Shown here one piece after another: positions 25,591 to 33,473 of a DNA stretch of 64,000 nucleotides. The translations under genes and the position numbers were made by a program. Every line of letters begins with the position of its first letter. The first letter of the stretch is position 1. The notes below the pieces were generated by a model. That model did not search any database. It saw only the letters and a list, made by a program, of their open reading frames with translations, and was not told the DNA's origin. This DNA comes from Halovenus marina (GTDB lineage: Archaea > Halobacteriota > Halobacteria > Halobacteriales > Haloarculaceae): positions 372,001 through 436,000 of the forward strand of contig NZ_JBLKNZ010000001.1 in the NCBI RefSeq assembly GCF_051414115.1. Reading direction: 5' to 3'.

Positions 25591-27672
25591 TCAGTCGTCG
25601 CTCTCGAGGATGTCGAGTTGTGGCCGTTCGGTTTCGTCCTTGTCGGCCATGATCTCGTCGTCGAACAGGTGACAGTGGATCTCGTGTCCCGATTCGACGG
25701 GGACGTCGGCCGGTTCCTGCGTTTCACACTCCGGCATCGCGTACGAACAGCGCGTGTGGAACCGACACCCGCTCGGGGGGTTTATCGGACTCGGCGGCTC
25801 CCCCTCGGGGGTGATGCGGTCGGTGTCGACCGTCGGGTCGGGGCGGGGGATCGACGACAGCAGCACCTCCGTGTAGGGGTGATACGGTCGCTGGAAGATC
25901 TGGTCGACCGTACCGATCTCGGCGATCTCGCCCAGATACATGACTGCGACCCGGTCGGAGATGTGCTGGACGACGTTCAGGTCGTGTGCGATAAAGAGGT
26001 AGGTGAGGTTGTACTCCTCCTGCAGGTCCATGAGGAGGTTGGTGATCTTCGCCTGCACGCTCACGTCGAGCGCGCTCACGGGTTCGTCTGCGACGATAAA
26101 GTCCGGTTCGACGGCGAGTGCTCGCGCGATGCCGATCCGTTGTTTCTGCCCGCCGCTGAACTCGTGGGGATAGCGGTTGATGTGGTCTTTCGAGAGTCCG
26201 ACCTCTTCGAGCAGTTCGCGGATCCGCTCGTCTTTCTCCTCGTCGGAGTCGACAGTGCCGTGGATTTCCATCGGCCTGCCGATAATCTGTCGGACGGTGC
26301 GTCGCGGGTTCAGGCTGGAAAAGGGGTCCTGAAAGATGATCTGAAGATCCGAGCGGTACCCTCGCAGTTCGCGTTTCCGCATCTTCGTCAGGTCCGAACC
26401 GGCATACAGAACGGTTCCGTCGTCCGGTTCGTACAGTTGGAGCAGGGTGTGGCCGAGCGTCGTCTTGCCACAGCCACTCTCGCCGACGAGACCCAGCGTC
26501 TCCCCCTCGTTTATGGTCAGCGAGACGTCGTCGACCGCGCGAACGTACTCCGGGTCGAAGCGCTGTTTGAACCAGGAACTCGCCTCTGGGGTGAAGTACT
26601 TCCGGACATCCGTGGCCTCCAGAATCGGCTCTCCGGGTTCGCGCTCGGCGTGTTCGTCGGTTTCGGCTGTCAGTTTCGTCTCGGCCTCGAAGTCGATTTC
26701 GTCGGTTCGGATACACGCCGACGTGTGGTCTGATTCCCAATTGACGGTCTCCAGCGGTGGCTCTTCCTCCTTGCACTCGTCGGTCGCGTGCGGACAGCGC
26801 GGATGAAACGAACAGCCGGAGGGAGTTTCGATGAGATCCGGCATCAGTCCCTCTATCGTCTGGAGACGCGACCGTGGGTCGTCGAGGCGCGGAATCGCCT
26901 TCATCAACCCGACGGTGTAGGGATGACGTGGCGACTCGAACAGTTCGTTCGTCTCGCTTTCCTCGACCAGTTTCCCGGCGTACATGACGCCGACACGGTC
27001 ACAGGTCTGTGCGATGACGCCCATGTCGTGTGTGATGACCTGGATCGCAAGGCCATACTCCTCCTGGAGGTCGGAGAGCAACTCCAGAATCTGTGCCTGA
27101 ATCGTCACGTCGAGTGCCGTCGTCGGCTCGTCGGCGATGATCAGGTCCGGGTCACAGGAAATCGCCATCGCGATCATGGCGCGCTGGCGCATCCCGCCCG
27201 AGAACTGGTGGGGGTAATCGTCGATCCGGCTCTCGGCGTCGGGGATGCCCACGTCGCTCAGCAGTGTGATCGCCCGGTCTCTGGCCTCGGATTTCGAGAG
27301 GTCCAGATGCTCGCGGATCGTATCGACGATCTGGCTGCCGACGGTGAACGCGGGGTTCAGCGAGGTCATCGGGTCCTGGAAGATCATCGCGATTTCGTTG
27401 CCGCGGATCTGGCGCAGTTCCTCCGCCGAGAGCGACAGCAGATCCTGCCCTTTGAACCTGATCTCACCGCTGACGATGTTGCCCGGCGACTCGACGAGGT
27501 CGAGAATCGACAGACCCGTCACTGACTTGCCCGCGCCGCTCTCACCGACGATACCGTAGGTCTCGCCGCGTTCGATCTGGAAACTGACGTCGTCGACGGC
27601 CTTGACGATGCCCTGTTCGGTGTCGAACTGCGTTTTCAGCCCATCGACTTCGAGCAGCGGTGCGCCGCTCAT
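25591..27672 (-). CDS. Dipeptide/oligopeptide ABC transporter ATPase, fused DppD-DppF
   Basis: 693 residues with two complete ABC domains. The first has GESGAGKS (43-50), the SGGMRQRAMIAMA signature and DEPTTALD. The second, from about residue 350, has GESGCGKTT, SGGQKQRIGIARA and DEPVSALD. Each half ends in the oligopeptide_ABC C-terminal motif with paired cysteines (CSFHPRCPHATDEC and CRFHTRCSYAMPEC). It powers uptake of peptides or other nickel/peptide-class ligands. Its start overlaps the stop of the DppC-like permease by 4 bp. The fusion gives a fixed D-F heterodimer. Confidence 0.95.
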   Translation of the reverse strand: MSGAPLLEVDGLKTQFDTEQGIVKAVDDVSFQIERGETYGIVGESGAGKSVTGLSILDLVESPGNIVSGEIRFKGQDLLSLSAEELRQIRGNEIAMIFQDPMTSLNPAFTVGSQIVDTIREHLDLSKSEARDRAITLLSDVGIPDAESRIDDYPHQFSGGMRQRAMIAMAISCDPDLIIADEPTTALDVTIQAQILELLSDLQEEYGLAIQVITHDMGVIAQTCDRVGVMYAGKLVEESETNELFESPRHPYTVGLMKAIPRLDDPRSRLQTIEGLMPDLIETPSGCSFHPRCPHATDECKEEEPPLETVNWESDHTSACIRTDEIDFEAETKLTAETDEHAEREPGEPILEATDVRKYFTPEASSWFKQRFDPEYVRAVDDVSLTINEGETLGLVGESGCGKTTLGHTLLQLYEPDDGTVLYAGSDLTKMRKRELRGYRSDLQIIFQDPFSSLNPRRTVRQIIGRPMEIHGTVDSDEEKDERIRELLEEVGLSKDHINRYPHEFSGGQKQRIGIARALAVEPDFIVADEPVSALDVSVQAKITNLLMDLQEEYNLTYLFIAHDLNVVQHISDRVAVMYLGEIAEIGTVDQIFQRPYHPYTEVLLSSIPRPDPTVDTDRITPEGEPPSPINPPSGCRFHTRCSYAMPECETQEPADVPVESGHEIHCHLFDDEIMADKDETERPQLDILESDD

Positions 27673-28586
27673 AGGCCACCTCCCGCTTCGGTGTCGACGT
27701 CAGTTTTCGGGTCGAGCGCATCGCGGAGTCCGACCCCGAAGAAGGTCAGCCCCAGCACGGAGACCATGATGGCAAGCCCCGGGAATATCGTCGACCACGG
27801 CGCTCTGAGGATGTTGTTCTGTCCCTCGCTGATCATCAGCCCCCAGGTGATCGTCGGGAACTGCGCGCTCAGGCCGAGATAGGACAGGCCCGCCTCCGCG
27901 AGAATCGAGAACGCGAAGGTGATCGTCGCCTGCACCATGACGACGGAGATGAGGTTCGGCAGCATCTCGCGGAACATGATGTTGTAGCTGGTCTCCCCGT
28001 AGGCCTTGGCGGCAGTGATGTACTCTTCCTCCCGTATCGAAATGGCGCTTCCTCTGGTCACGCGGACCATGATCGGGACGAAGGCAATCGAGAGGGCGAC
28101 GATGGCCTTGTTGAGTCCCGGGCCGAGAATCGTGATGATGACCAGCGCGAGCAGGATTGCGGGGAAGGCAAAGAGGACGTCGACGAATCGCATGATCGCC
28201 TCGTCGACGAGTCCGCGGAAGTATCCCGCGATGAGGCCGAGCGTCACGCCGACGGTGCCCGCGACGGTGACGACGACAGCCGCCACGTAGAGGCTCAACC
28301 GGGCACCGTGCATCACACGCGAGAGGATGTCGCGTCCCCGCGTGTCGGTCCCGAAGGGGTGTTCGAGCGACGGTGGCTGGAATCGCGCCGTGGCATCGAT
28401 CGCAGTGGGGTCGTGCGGTGCCAGAATGGGGCCGAGAAGCCCGACGGCGAAGTACAGAACTGTCAACACGAGTCCGGCGACAGCGATCCGGTTCTGGAAG
28501 AAGCGACGGAGTACCTTGCCGAACCGCCCCTCTGATTGTAGCGCCCTTCGCACGCGGTCACGGAGGTTGGGTGTGTCCATGCTCAT
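27669..28586 (-). CDS. ABC transporter permease, DppC/OppC type
   Basis: 305 residues. It has an N-terminal OppC_N helix (VAGLVLTVLYFAVGLLGPIL), then FGTDTRGRDILSRVM, a family hallmark. The BPD_transp_1 core has about five helices and the EAA loop (ITAAKAYGETSYNIMFREML). It forms the membrane channel with the DppB-like protein. It lies 2 bp after that gene and overlaps the ATPase gene by 4 bp. Confidence 0.95.
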   Translation of the reverse strand: MSMDTPNLRDRVRRALQSEGRFGKVLRRFFQNRIAVAGLVLTVLYFAVGLLGPILAPHDPTAIDATARFQPPSLEHPFGTDTRGRDILSRVMHGARLSLYVAAVVVTVAGTVGVTLGLIAGYFRGLVDEAIMRFVDVLFAFPAILLALVIITILGPGLNKAIVALSIAFVPIMVRVTRGSAISIREEEYITAAKAYGETSYNIMFREMLPNLISVVMVQATITFAFSILAEAGLSYLGLSAQFPTITWGLMISEGQNNILRAPWSTIFPGLAIMVSVLGLTFFGVGLRDALDPKTDVDTEAGGGL

Positions 28587-28588
28587 CG

Positions 28589-29536
28589 TTAGTATTTGAT
28601 TTTGGGGTCGAGGTAGCCGTATATCAGGTCGACGATCAGGTTCACGAAGATGAACGTCGCGACGAGGATCAGAAGCGACAGTTGCACCACCGGGTAGTCA
28701 CGGCTCAGAAGCGAGTTGAGCAGCAACTCCCCGAGGCCGGGGTATGTGAACACCTGCTCGATGATGACGATGCCGCCGATCATGTATCCGAACTGGATGC
28801 CGATGATGGTGACTGTCGGCGGAAGCGCGTTTTTCAGCACGTACTTTCGGATGATCCGCTTCTGGGAGTGTCCGTACGCGTTCGCGGTCCTGACGTAATC
28901 CTTCCCGAGTTCTTCGAGCATCTCTGAGCGGATGTAGCGCGTGAAGATGGCTCCGTTGATGATGCCGATTGTCAGTGCGGGCAAAAACGCGTGGCGGAGA
29001 TTCGCAATCGGGTCCTCCTTGAGCGGGACGTGTCCCGCCGGGGGCAGGACGTTGAGATAGCGCGCAAACACCAGAATCAACATGATCCCGAGCCAGAAGT
29101 TCGGGATCGAGACGCCGAACTGGGAGAAAAACAGCGCCGTGTAATCGCCCATCGAGTTGCGGTTGACGGCGGCGTAGATTCCGAGCGGAAAGGCGATCAG
29201 GATGCCGATGGAGATGCCCATGATGGCGAGTTGCATCGAGCGCGGGAACCGGGTGAAGACGAGTTCTCTGATCGGCTGTCCGTTGATGATGCTCTCGCCC
29301 CACTGCAGCGTCACGAGTTCCTGCATCCACGTGAAGTACTGCGTGAAAAACGGCTCGGTCAATCCAAGATCCTCCCTGAGGGCCTGGGCGGCCCCCTCCT
29401 CGGCAAACCGCCCCAGAATGATCTGCGCCGGGTCACCGGGGATGAGCCGAACGATCGAAAAGATGACCAGCGATGCCGCGAGCAGCAGCAACAGACTCAC
29501 GAACACGCGCTTGATCGCGTATCCGGTCCAGCTCAT
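28589..29536 (-). CDS. ABC transporter permease, DppB/OppB type
   Basis: 315 residues, six predicted helices. The OppB_N start (YAIKRVFVSLLLLLAASLVI) and RLIPGDPAQIILG are typical, and the EAA loop reads YVRTANAYGHSQKRIIRKYV. It is the first gene of the transporter operon dppB-dppC-dppDF and is divergent from the gene for the binding protein, with a 314-bp regulatory gap between them. Confidence 0.95.
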   Translation of the reverse strand: MSWTGYAIKRVFVSLLLLLAASLVIFSIVRLIPGDPAQIILGRFAEEGAAQALREDLGLTEPFFTQYFTWMQELVTLQWGESIINGQPIRELVFTRFPRSMQLAIMGISIGILIAFPLGIYAAVNRNSMGDYTALFFSQFGVSIPNFWLGIMLILVFARYLNVLPPAGHVPLKEDPIANLRHAFLPALTIGIINGAIFTRYIRSEMLEELGKDYVRTANAYGHSQKRIIRKYVLKNALPPTVTIIGIQFGYMIGGIVIIEQVFTYPGLGELLLNSLLSRDYPVVQLSLLILVATFIFVNLIVDLIYGYLDPKIKY

Positions 29537-29628
29537 GGGACCAGATCACCCACGCGATCGAGCGCAAAGACCGAGTGGTCGTGCGGTGTGGTTCTCGGTA
29601 TCATCTATCCGCCCATTCACCACTCGCG

Positions 29629-29637
29629 TATATATAT
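29629..29637 (-). promoter_or_regulatory. TATA box for the dppB-dppC-dppDF operon
   Basis: The ATATATATA run is the only good TATA candidate upstream of dppB on the minus strand. It lies about 93 nt before the ATG at 29536, so this transcript would have a leader of roughly 65 nt. Confidence 0.35.
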
Positions 29638-29655
29638 CTGATGGACCATCACGGT

Positions 29656-29697
29656 GTGAGTGCAGTACTCCCACCTGGGTAAGTACAGCACTTTCAC
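29656..29697. promoter_or_regulatory. Long imperfect dyad between the divergent transporter genes
   Basis: The left arm reads GTGAGTGCAGTACTCCCA. The right arm, read on the other strand, is GTG(AA)AGTGCTGTACT(TA)CCCA, so 17 bases match with two 2-base insertions and one substitution. The centre is near 29676. It lies beside the TATA box of dppB and upstream of the binding-protein promoter, a position suited to an operator controlling both. The transcript could also fold as a hairpin. Confidence 0.45.
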
Positions 29698-29817
29698 CTG
29701 TGACACACTGACGCGAACGGATGACGTTCCTCGCCTGTGTTCGAGTGGTCGTCCCCCTTCGAGTGAGTCGTCTGAACGGCCGTGAGCCGCAATCTCGCAT
29801 GTAACCCACCGAAAAAC

Positions 29818-29826
29818 ATAAATATA
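29818..29826 (+). promoter_or_regulatory. TATA box of the ABC binding-protein gene
   Basis: ATAAATATA ends 24 nt before the ATG at 29851, consistent with a strong leaderless promoter. Confidence 0.6.
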
Positions 29827-29850
29827 TGAGCGGGGTGATTTCTTAACGTC

Positions 29851-31617
29851 ATGGCTGACAAGAAACGCGTGCGTATATCGCCAGATGAGGCTGGACTGGA
29901 CCGACGACAATTCCTGGCCGTTGCGAGCGTCCTGGCCGGGCCTGCACTCGCAGGCTGTCTCGGTGGAGACGACGATGGTGACGGCGATGGATCAGGCGAC
30001 GGAAATGGTGACGGATCCGGTGACGGATCAGGCGACGGAAGTGGTGATGGATCCGGTGATGGATCAGGCGACGGAAGTGGTGACGGATCCGGCGATGGAA
30101 GCGGTGACGGCGACGGGTCAGGCGTACAGGAAGGCGGCACACTGAACGTCACGATGGGGTCCCCGCTCAGTGGTCTCGACCCGGCGTTCGCGGGCCTCTG
30201 GGTCGACTACTCCGTCGGGTCGCTGATGCACCAGCAGCTGTTCGAGGTGGACGACGAGTTCAACATGGTCGGGCTGCTCGCGGAAGACACGGAGATAAGC
30301 AACAACGGCCGCACGTGGGACATCACCCTCCGAGAGGGGGTCATGTTCCACCCGCCGTACGAGCGGGAGATGGTCGCCGAGGACGTCGTGTACAACTACG
30401 ACCGGATCGCAGACCCGGACACCGGATCACCTCGAGCAGGACAGCTACAGCCGGTCGATAGCTGGGAGGCGGTCGACGACTACACGTTCCGGCTCGAACT
30501 GCCGCGGCGACTTCCGAGCCTCCCTGCCTGGCTCGGGTTCATGGGCCTGTCGGTGCTCTCGCCCGACGCACTGGAAGAGCGGGGTGACGCCCAGGAACAT
30601 CCGGTCGGGACTGGCCCGTTCAAGTTCGAGAACTGGCAACCCCGGGAGGAACTCCGGATGTCCAAATTCGAGAACTACTGGGAAGAGGACGTGCCGCGAG
30701 TCGACGAAGTGGTACTCGCGCCGATCACCGAATCGGCGGCCCGGACGACGGCACTCACGGACGGAAGCGCCCACGTCGACAGGACGCCTCCGAAGGACAA
30801 CCTCTCCAGCCTGGAGAACAACAGCGATATCACCGTTCAGCAGGTCGATGCCGGTGGCTACCGGATGCTCCACCTGAACCCGACGACGGATCCGGACGCC
30901 GGGCGCTCAGCGCAGAAGCCGACGACGGAACTGGAGGTGCGTCAGGCAGTTCAAGAGGCCATCGACCGGCCCGCGATGATCGAGTTCGTCGACAACGGAT
31001 ACGGGCGACCGACCCAGTCTTGGTTCCCCGAGAGCAGTTACTGGAGCGTCGATTACGCACCCTTCTCGATGGAAGCAAATCCGGAACGCGCAAAGGAACT
31101 CATCGAAGAGGCCGGATTCAGCACCCCACTCGATATCACAATCCTGTCCTCACCCGACGACCCGGCGCTCAGCGGCGTCGGTCAGGTGCTCGCGAGCAAT
31201 CTCTCAGATGCCGGGTTCAACCCCAACCTGCAGGAACTGGAGATCGGGACGTGGGTCGGCCGCCTGTCGGCGCGGGAGTTCGACATCGCAGTCGACTGGA
31301 GCGTCTCGAATCTTCACCCTGGCGTCCTTCAGCGAGGCTACGACCAGGAGAACTTCCCGAGAGCGCTCACGCCCGTTCGCGGCATCTACGACGACGTCTT
31401 CGAGCACTGGGACGAGGCGGCTCAGGCAGGCAGCAGAGAGGAGCGCCAGCAGATCTACGCGGACCTGCAGGAGCGACTCGTCGACCTCTCGCTGAACATC
31501 CCCATCTATCACCGTGACCTCATCGAAGCCAACCGCAACACTGTCACCGACTACAACACACACCCGCACTTCCTCAACTGGATGCGAGCGGTCGATACCG
31601 CCTGGCTCGACGAGTAG
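29851..31617 (+). CDS. ABC transporter substrate-binding lipoprotein, dipeptide/oligopeptide family (SBP_bac_5)
   Basis: 588 residues. A Tat signal with Arg18-Arg19 (LDRRQFLAVAS) leads to a lipobox with Cys36 (ALAGC). Residues about 39-92 are an almost pure Gly/Asp/Ser linker encoded by three 36-bp tandem repeats. The SBP_bac_5 domain follows, with typical LREGVMFHPPYEREMVAEDV, GTGPFKFENWQ and AIDRPAMIEFVDNGYG segments. The protein is anchored outside the membrane by lipid and delivers ligand to the DppB/C permease encoded divergently. Linker and signal are standard for haloarchaeal binding proteins, but the linker is unusually regular. Confidence 0.95.
   Translation: MADKKRVRISPDEAGLDRRQFLAVASVLAGPALAGCLGGDDDGDGDGSGDGNGDGSGDGSGDGSGDGSGDGSGDGSGDGSGDGSGDGDGSGVQEGGTLNVTMGSPLSGLDPAFAGLWVDYSVGSLMHQQLFEVDDEFNMVGLLAEDTEISNNGRTWDITLREGVMFHPPYEREMVAEDVVYNYDRIADPDTGSPRAGQLQPVDSWEAVDDYTFRLELPRRLPSLPAWLGFMGLSVLSPDALEERGDAQEHPVGTGPFKFENWQPREELRMSKFENYWEEDVPRVDEVVLAPITESAARTTALTDGSAHVDRTPPKDNLSSLENNSDITVQQVDAGGYRMLHLNPTTDPDAGRSAQKPTTELEVRQAVQEAIDRPAMIEFVDNGYGRPTQSWFPESSYWSVDYAPFSMEANPERAKELIEEAGFSTPLDITILSSPDDPALSGVGQVLASNLSDAGFNPNLQELEIGTWVGRLSAREFDIAVDWSVSNLHPGVLQRGYDQENFPRALTPVRGIYDDVFEHWDEAAQAGSREERQQIYADLQERLVDLSLNIPIYHRDLIEANRNTVTDYNTHPHFLNWMRAVDTAWLDE
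29989..30096 (+). repeat. Three 36-bp tandem repeats in the binding-protein linker
   Basis: Units at 29989-30024, 30025-30060 and 30061-30096 each begin GGATCAGGCGACGGAA and encode 12 residues (GSGDG-x-GDGSGD). They differ at only a few third positions plus one Asn/Ser change. The near identity at silent sites indicates recent slippage or unequal exchange, so linker length probably varies between strains. Confidence 0.9.
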
Positions 31618-31700
31618 CGCCGTCTGACGCTGTTTTACGCTAATTCCACGGTTCACTCGAAGACGTCGTTCTTCGCGATATTCGCTGGCGAGAGGAAAAC

Positions 31701-31707
31701 ATAAATA
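31701..31707 (+). promoter_or_regulatory. TATA box of the M81 peptidase gene
   Basis: ATAAATA ends 21 nt before the ATG at 31729, consistent with a leaderless transcript separate from the binding-protein gene. Confidence 0.55.
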
Positions 31708-31728
31708 CGTCACTGCCGACACCGACGT

Positions 31729-33276
31729 ATGGCGAACGAAACGATAGTCGTCGCATCGTTCAGTCACGAGACCAATACGTTCGTGAAAAATCCGGTCGTG
31801 TCGGACCGGGGCGACTTTCAGGCCCGTCGGGAGTACTTCGGCGATGCCGTCGTCGAGAACCTCCGCGGGACCGAGACGATGGTCGGCGGTCTGATCGACG
31901 TCGCAGACGAGGAGGACGTCGATCTGCGTCCGATTCTCGCGGCGGGTGCGACGCCGGGCGCGCCGGTCGAACGGGAGACCTACGAGTTCTACTCGGACCG
32001 CATCGTCGAGGGGGTGCGCGAGCATCTCGACGACCTCGGCGGGGTGATACTCCCACTGCACGGCGCGATGGTGCCGGAACACCTCCACGACGGGGAGGGA
32101 CCGCTCATCGCTCGCGTCCGCGATATCGTCGGGCCGGACGTTCCGATTTCGGTGACGCTTGACCTGCACGGCAACGTCACCGACGAGATGCTGGCAGAAG
32201 CCGACGCACTCGTCGGATACAAGGAGTATCCGCATCTCGACAAGGCTGAGACCGGACGGCTCGGGATGAACGTCCTGATCGATACGGTCCGCGGGGAGGT
32301 CGACCCCGTCATGCACGCCGAACGGCCGCCACAGATCCTCTATCAGCCAAAAGCCTACACACAGTCCGGACCGATGGCTGAAATCATGGAACAGGCCCGG
32401 GAGCACGAGCGCCGCGACGGAGTGTTGGGCGTCAGTGTCTTCGTCGGGTACTATCACGCGGACATTCCAGAGATGGGTGTCAGCACGCCGGTCATCACCG
32501 ACGACGACCCCGCACTCGCACGCGAGGTCGCCCGTGACCTCGCCACGACGCTGTGGGAACGCCGGGCAGAGTTCGTCGAGGACTACCCCGACCCGGAGAC
32601 GGCAGTTGCCGAGGCGAAGGCGCTGGCCGAAGGGGCTGACGACGACGCGGGCCCGGTCGTGATGGGCAACTTCGGGTCGAATCCCGGCGGTGGCGGTGCC
32701 TCCGATGGAACGACGATTCCGCGTGCCATGCTCGAACAGGGGGTCGAGAACGCTGGCTATGCAATCATGTACGACCCTGACGTCGTCGAGCAGTGTCTTG
32801 ACGCAGGCGTCGGGAGCTCGCTCACCGTCACGCTCGGCGGGAAAACCGACGACCAGCACGGGGAACCGATCGAGGATCTTGACGTGTACGTGAAAGCAAT
32901 CACTGACGGCCGGTACGTCAACACCGGCACCTCCCACGAGGGCTACGGGGTGCAAAATGACCTCGGCTCGACAGTTCATCTCACGTGTGGCACAGACCGC
33001 ACCCTCGACGTGATCGTCTCCGGTGTTCGAGAGTCGGCGTTCGACGCCGAGGTGTGGCGACACATTGGGATCATGCCGGAGCGACTGGACGTGCTGTGTA
33101 TCCCGAGTTTCATCGCGTTTCTGGGCGATTACAAACCCCTCTCTTCGGACGTCGTGCTCGCAGACACTCCCGGCGCAAGCGCGGTGAACCCCGCGCGATT
33201 CGAGTACGACCACATCCCGCGACCCCTGTACCCGCTCGATGACGACGCTGACATCACCTACCCCGACTGGGAGTGA
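31729..33276 (+). CDS. M81 family metallopeptidase (MlrC-like)
   Basis: 515 residues. The N-terminal DUF1485 domain opens ETIVVASFSHETNTFVKNP, followed by PLHGAMVPEHLHDGEG and VTLDLHGNVTDEM, the conserved metal-binding stretches. The MlrC C-terminal domain has VMGNFGSNPGGGGASDGTT and the late LSSDVVLADTPGASAVNP. MlrC removes the last residues of linearised microcystin in sphingomonads; most homologues have unknown substrates. Position between an oligopeptide transporter and an aminotransferase suggests cleavage of an imported peptide-like compound (inference). Confidence 0.9.
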   Translation: MANETIVVASFSHETNTFVKNPVVSDRGDFQARREYFGDAVVENLRGTETMVGGLIDVADEEDVDLRPILAAGATPGAPVERETYEFYSDRIVEGVREHLDDLGGVILPLHGAMVPEHLHDGEGPLIARVRDIVGPDVPISVTLDLHGNVTDEMLAEADALVGYKEYPHLDKAETGRLGMNVLIDTVRGEVDPVMHAERPPQILYQPKAYTQSGPMAEIMEQAREHERRDGVLGVSVFVGYYHADIPEMGVSTPVITDDDPALAREVARDLATTLWERRAEFVEDYPDPETAVAEAKALAEGADDDAGPVVMGNFGSNPGGGGASDGTTIPRAMLEQGVENAGYAIMYDPDVVEQCLDAGVGSSLTVTLGGKTDDQHGEPIEDLDVYVKAITDGRYVNTGTSHEGYGVQNDLGSTVHLTCGTDRTLDVIVSGVRESAFDAEVWRHIGIMPERLDVLCIPSFIAFLGDYKPLSSDVVLADTPGASAVNPARFEYDHIPRPLYPLDDDADITYPDWE

Positions 33277-33320
33277 GCGTTGAGTGTACGCTCGCAGGCA
33301 CGATGACTTATCGGTCGGAA

Positions 33321-33328
33321 AAATATAA
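33321..33328 (+). promoter_or_regulatory. TATA box before the minicistron and aminotransferase
   Basis: AAATATAA ends 25 nt before the ATG at 33354. The aminotransferase start is 141 nt away, so the leaderless start would be the minicistron. Confidence 0.5.
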
Positions 33329-33353
33329 GGGGGAGAACCCGGGTAGTACCTGT

Positions 33354-33473
33354 ATGGGTCAGCACGACCAGCCAAGCGGTATCTCTGTCGACGCTCCGCG
33401 TCGGCACTCTCTTCGAGGAACCGTGCAGAAACAGGCTGTAACCACTGGGACACGCTACAGGACAGGATCATGA
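33354..33473 (+). CDS. 39-residue minicistron coupled to the aminotransferase by an ATGA overlap
   Basis: The frame starts MGQHDQPSGI and ends TRYRTGS. Its TGA (33471-33473) overlaps the ATG of the aminotransferase (33470-33472). A good TATA box lies 25 nt before its ATG, which would make it the leaderless first cistron. The peptide is basic and low in hydrophobic residues, unlike normal haloarchaeal proteins, and I see no domain. A leader or translational-control role is more likely than an independent function. Confidence 0.4.
   Translation: MGQHDQPSGISVDAPRRHSLRGTVQKQAVTTGTRYRTGS

Noticed and set aside
29989..30096. Tandem 36-bp repeats considered as a CRISPR-like array
   Set aside because: The repeats are directly adjacent without spacers and encode an in-frame Gly/Asp/Ser linker.
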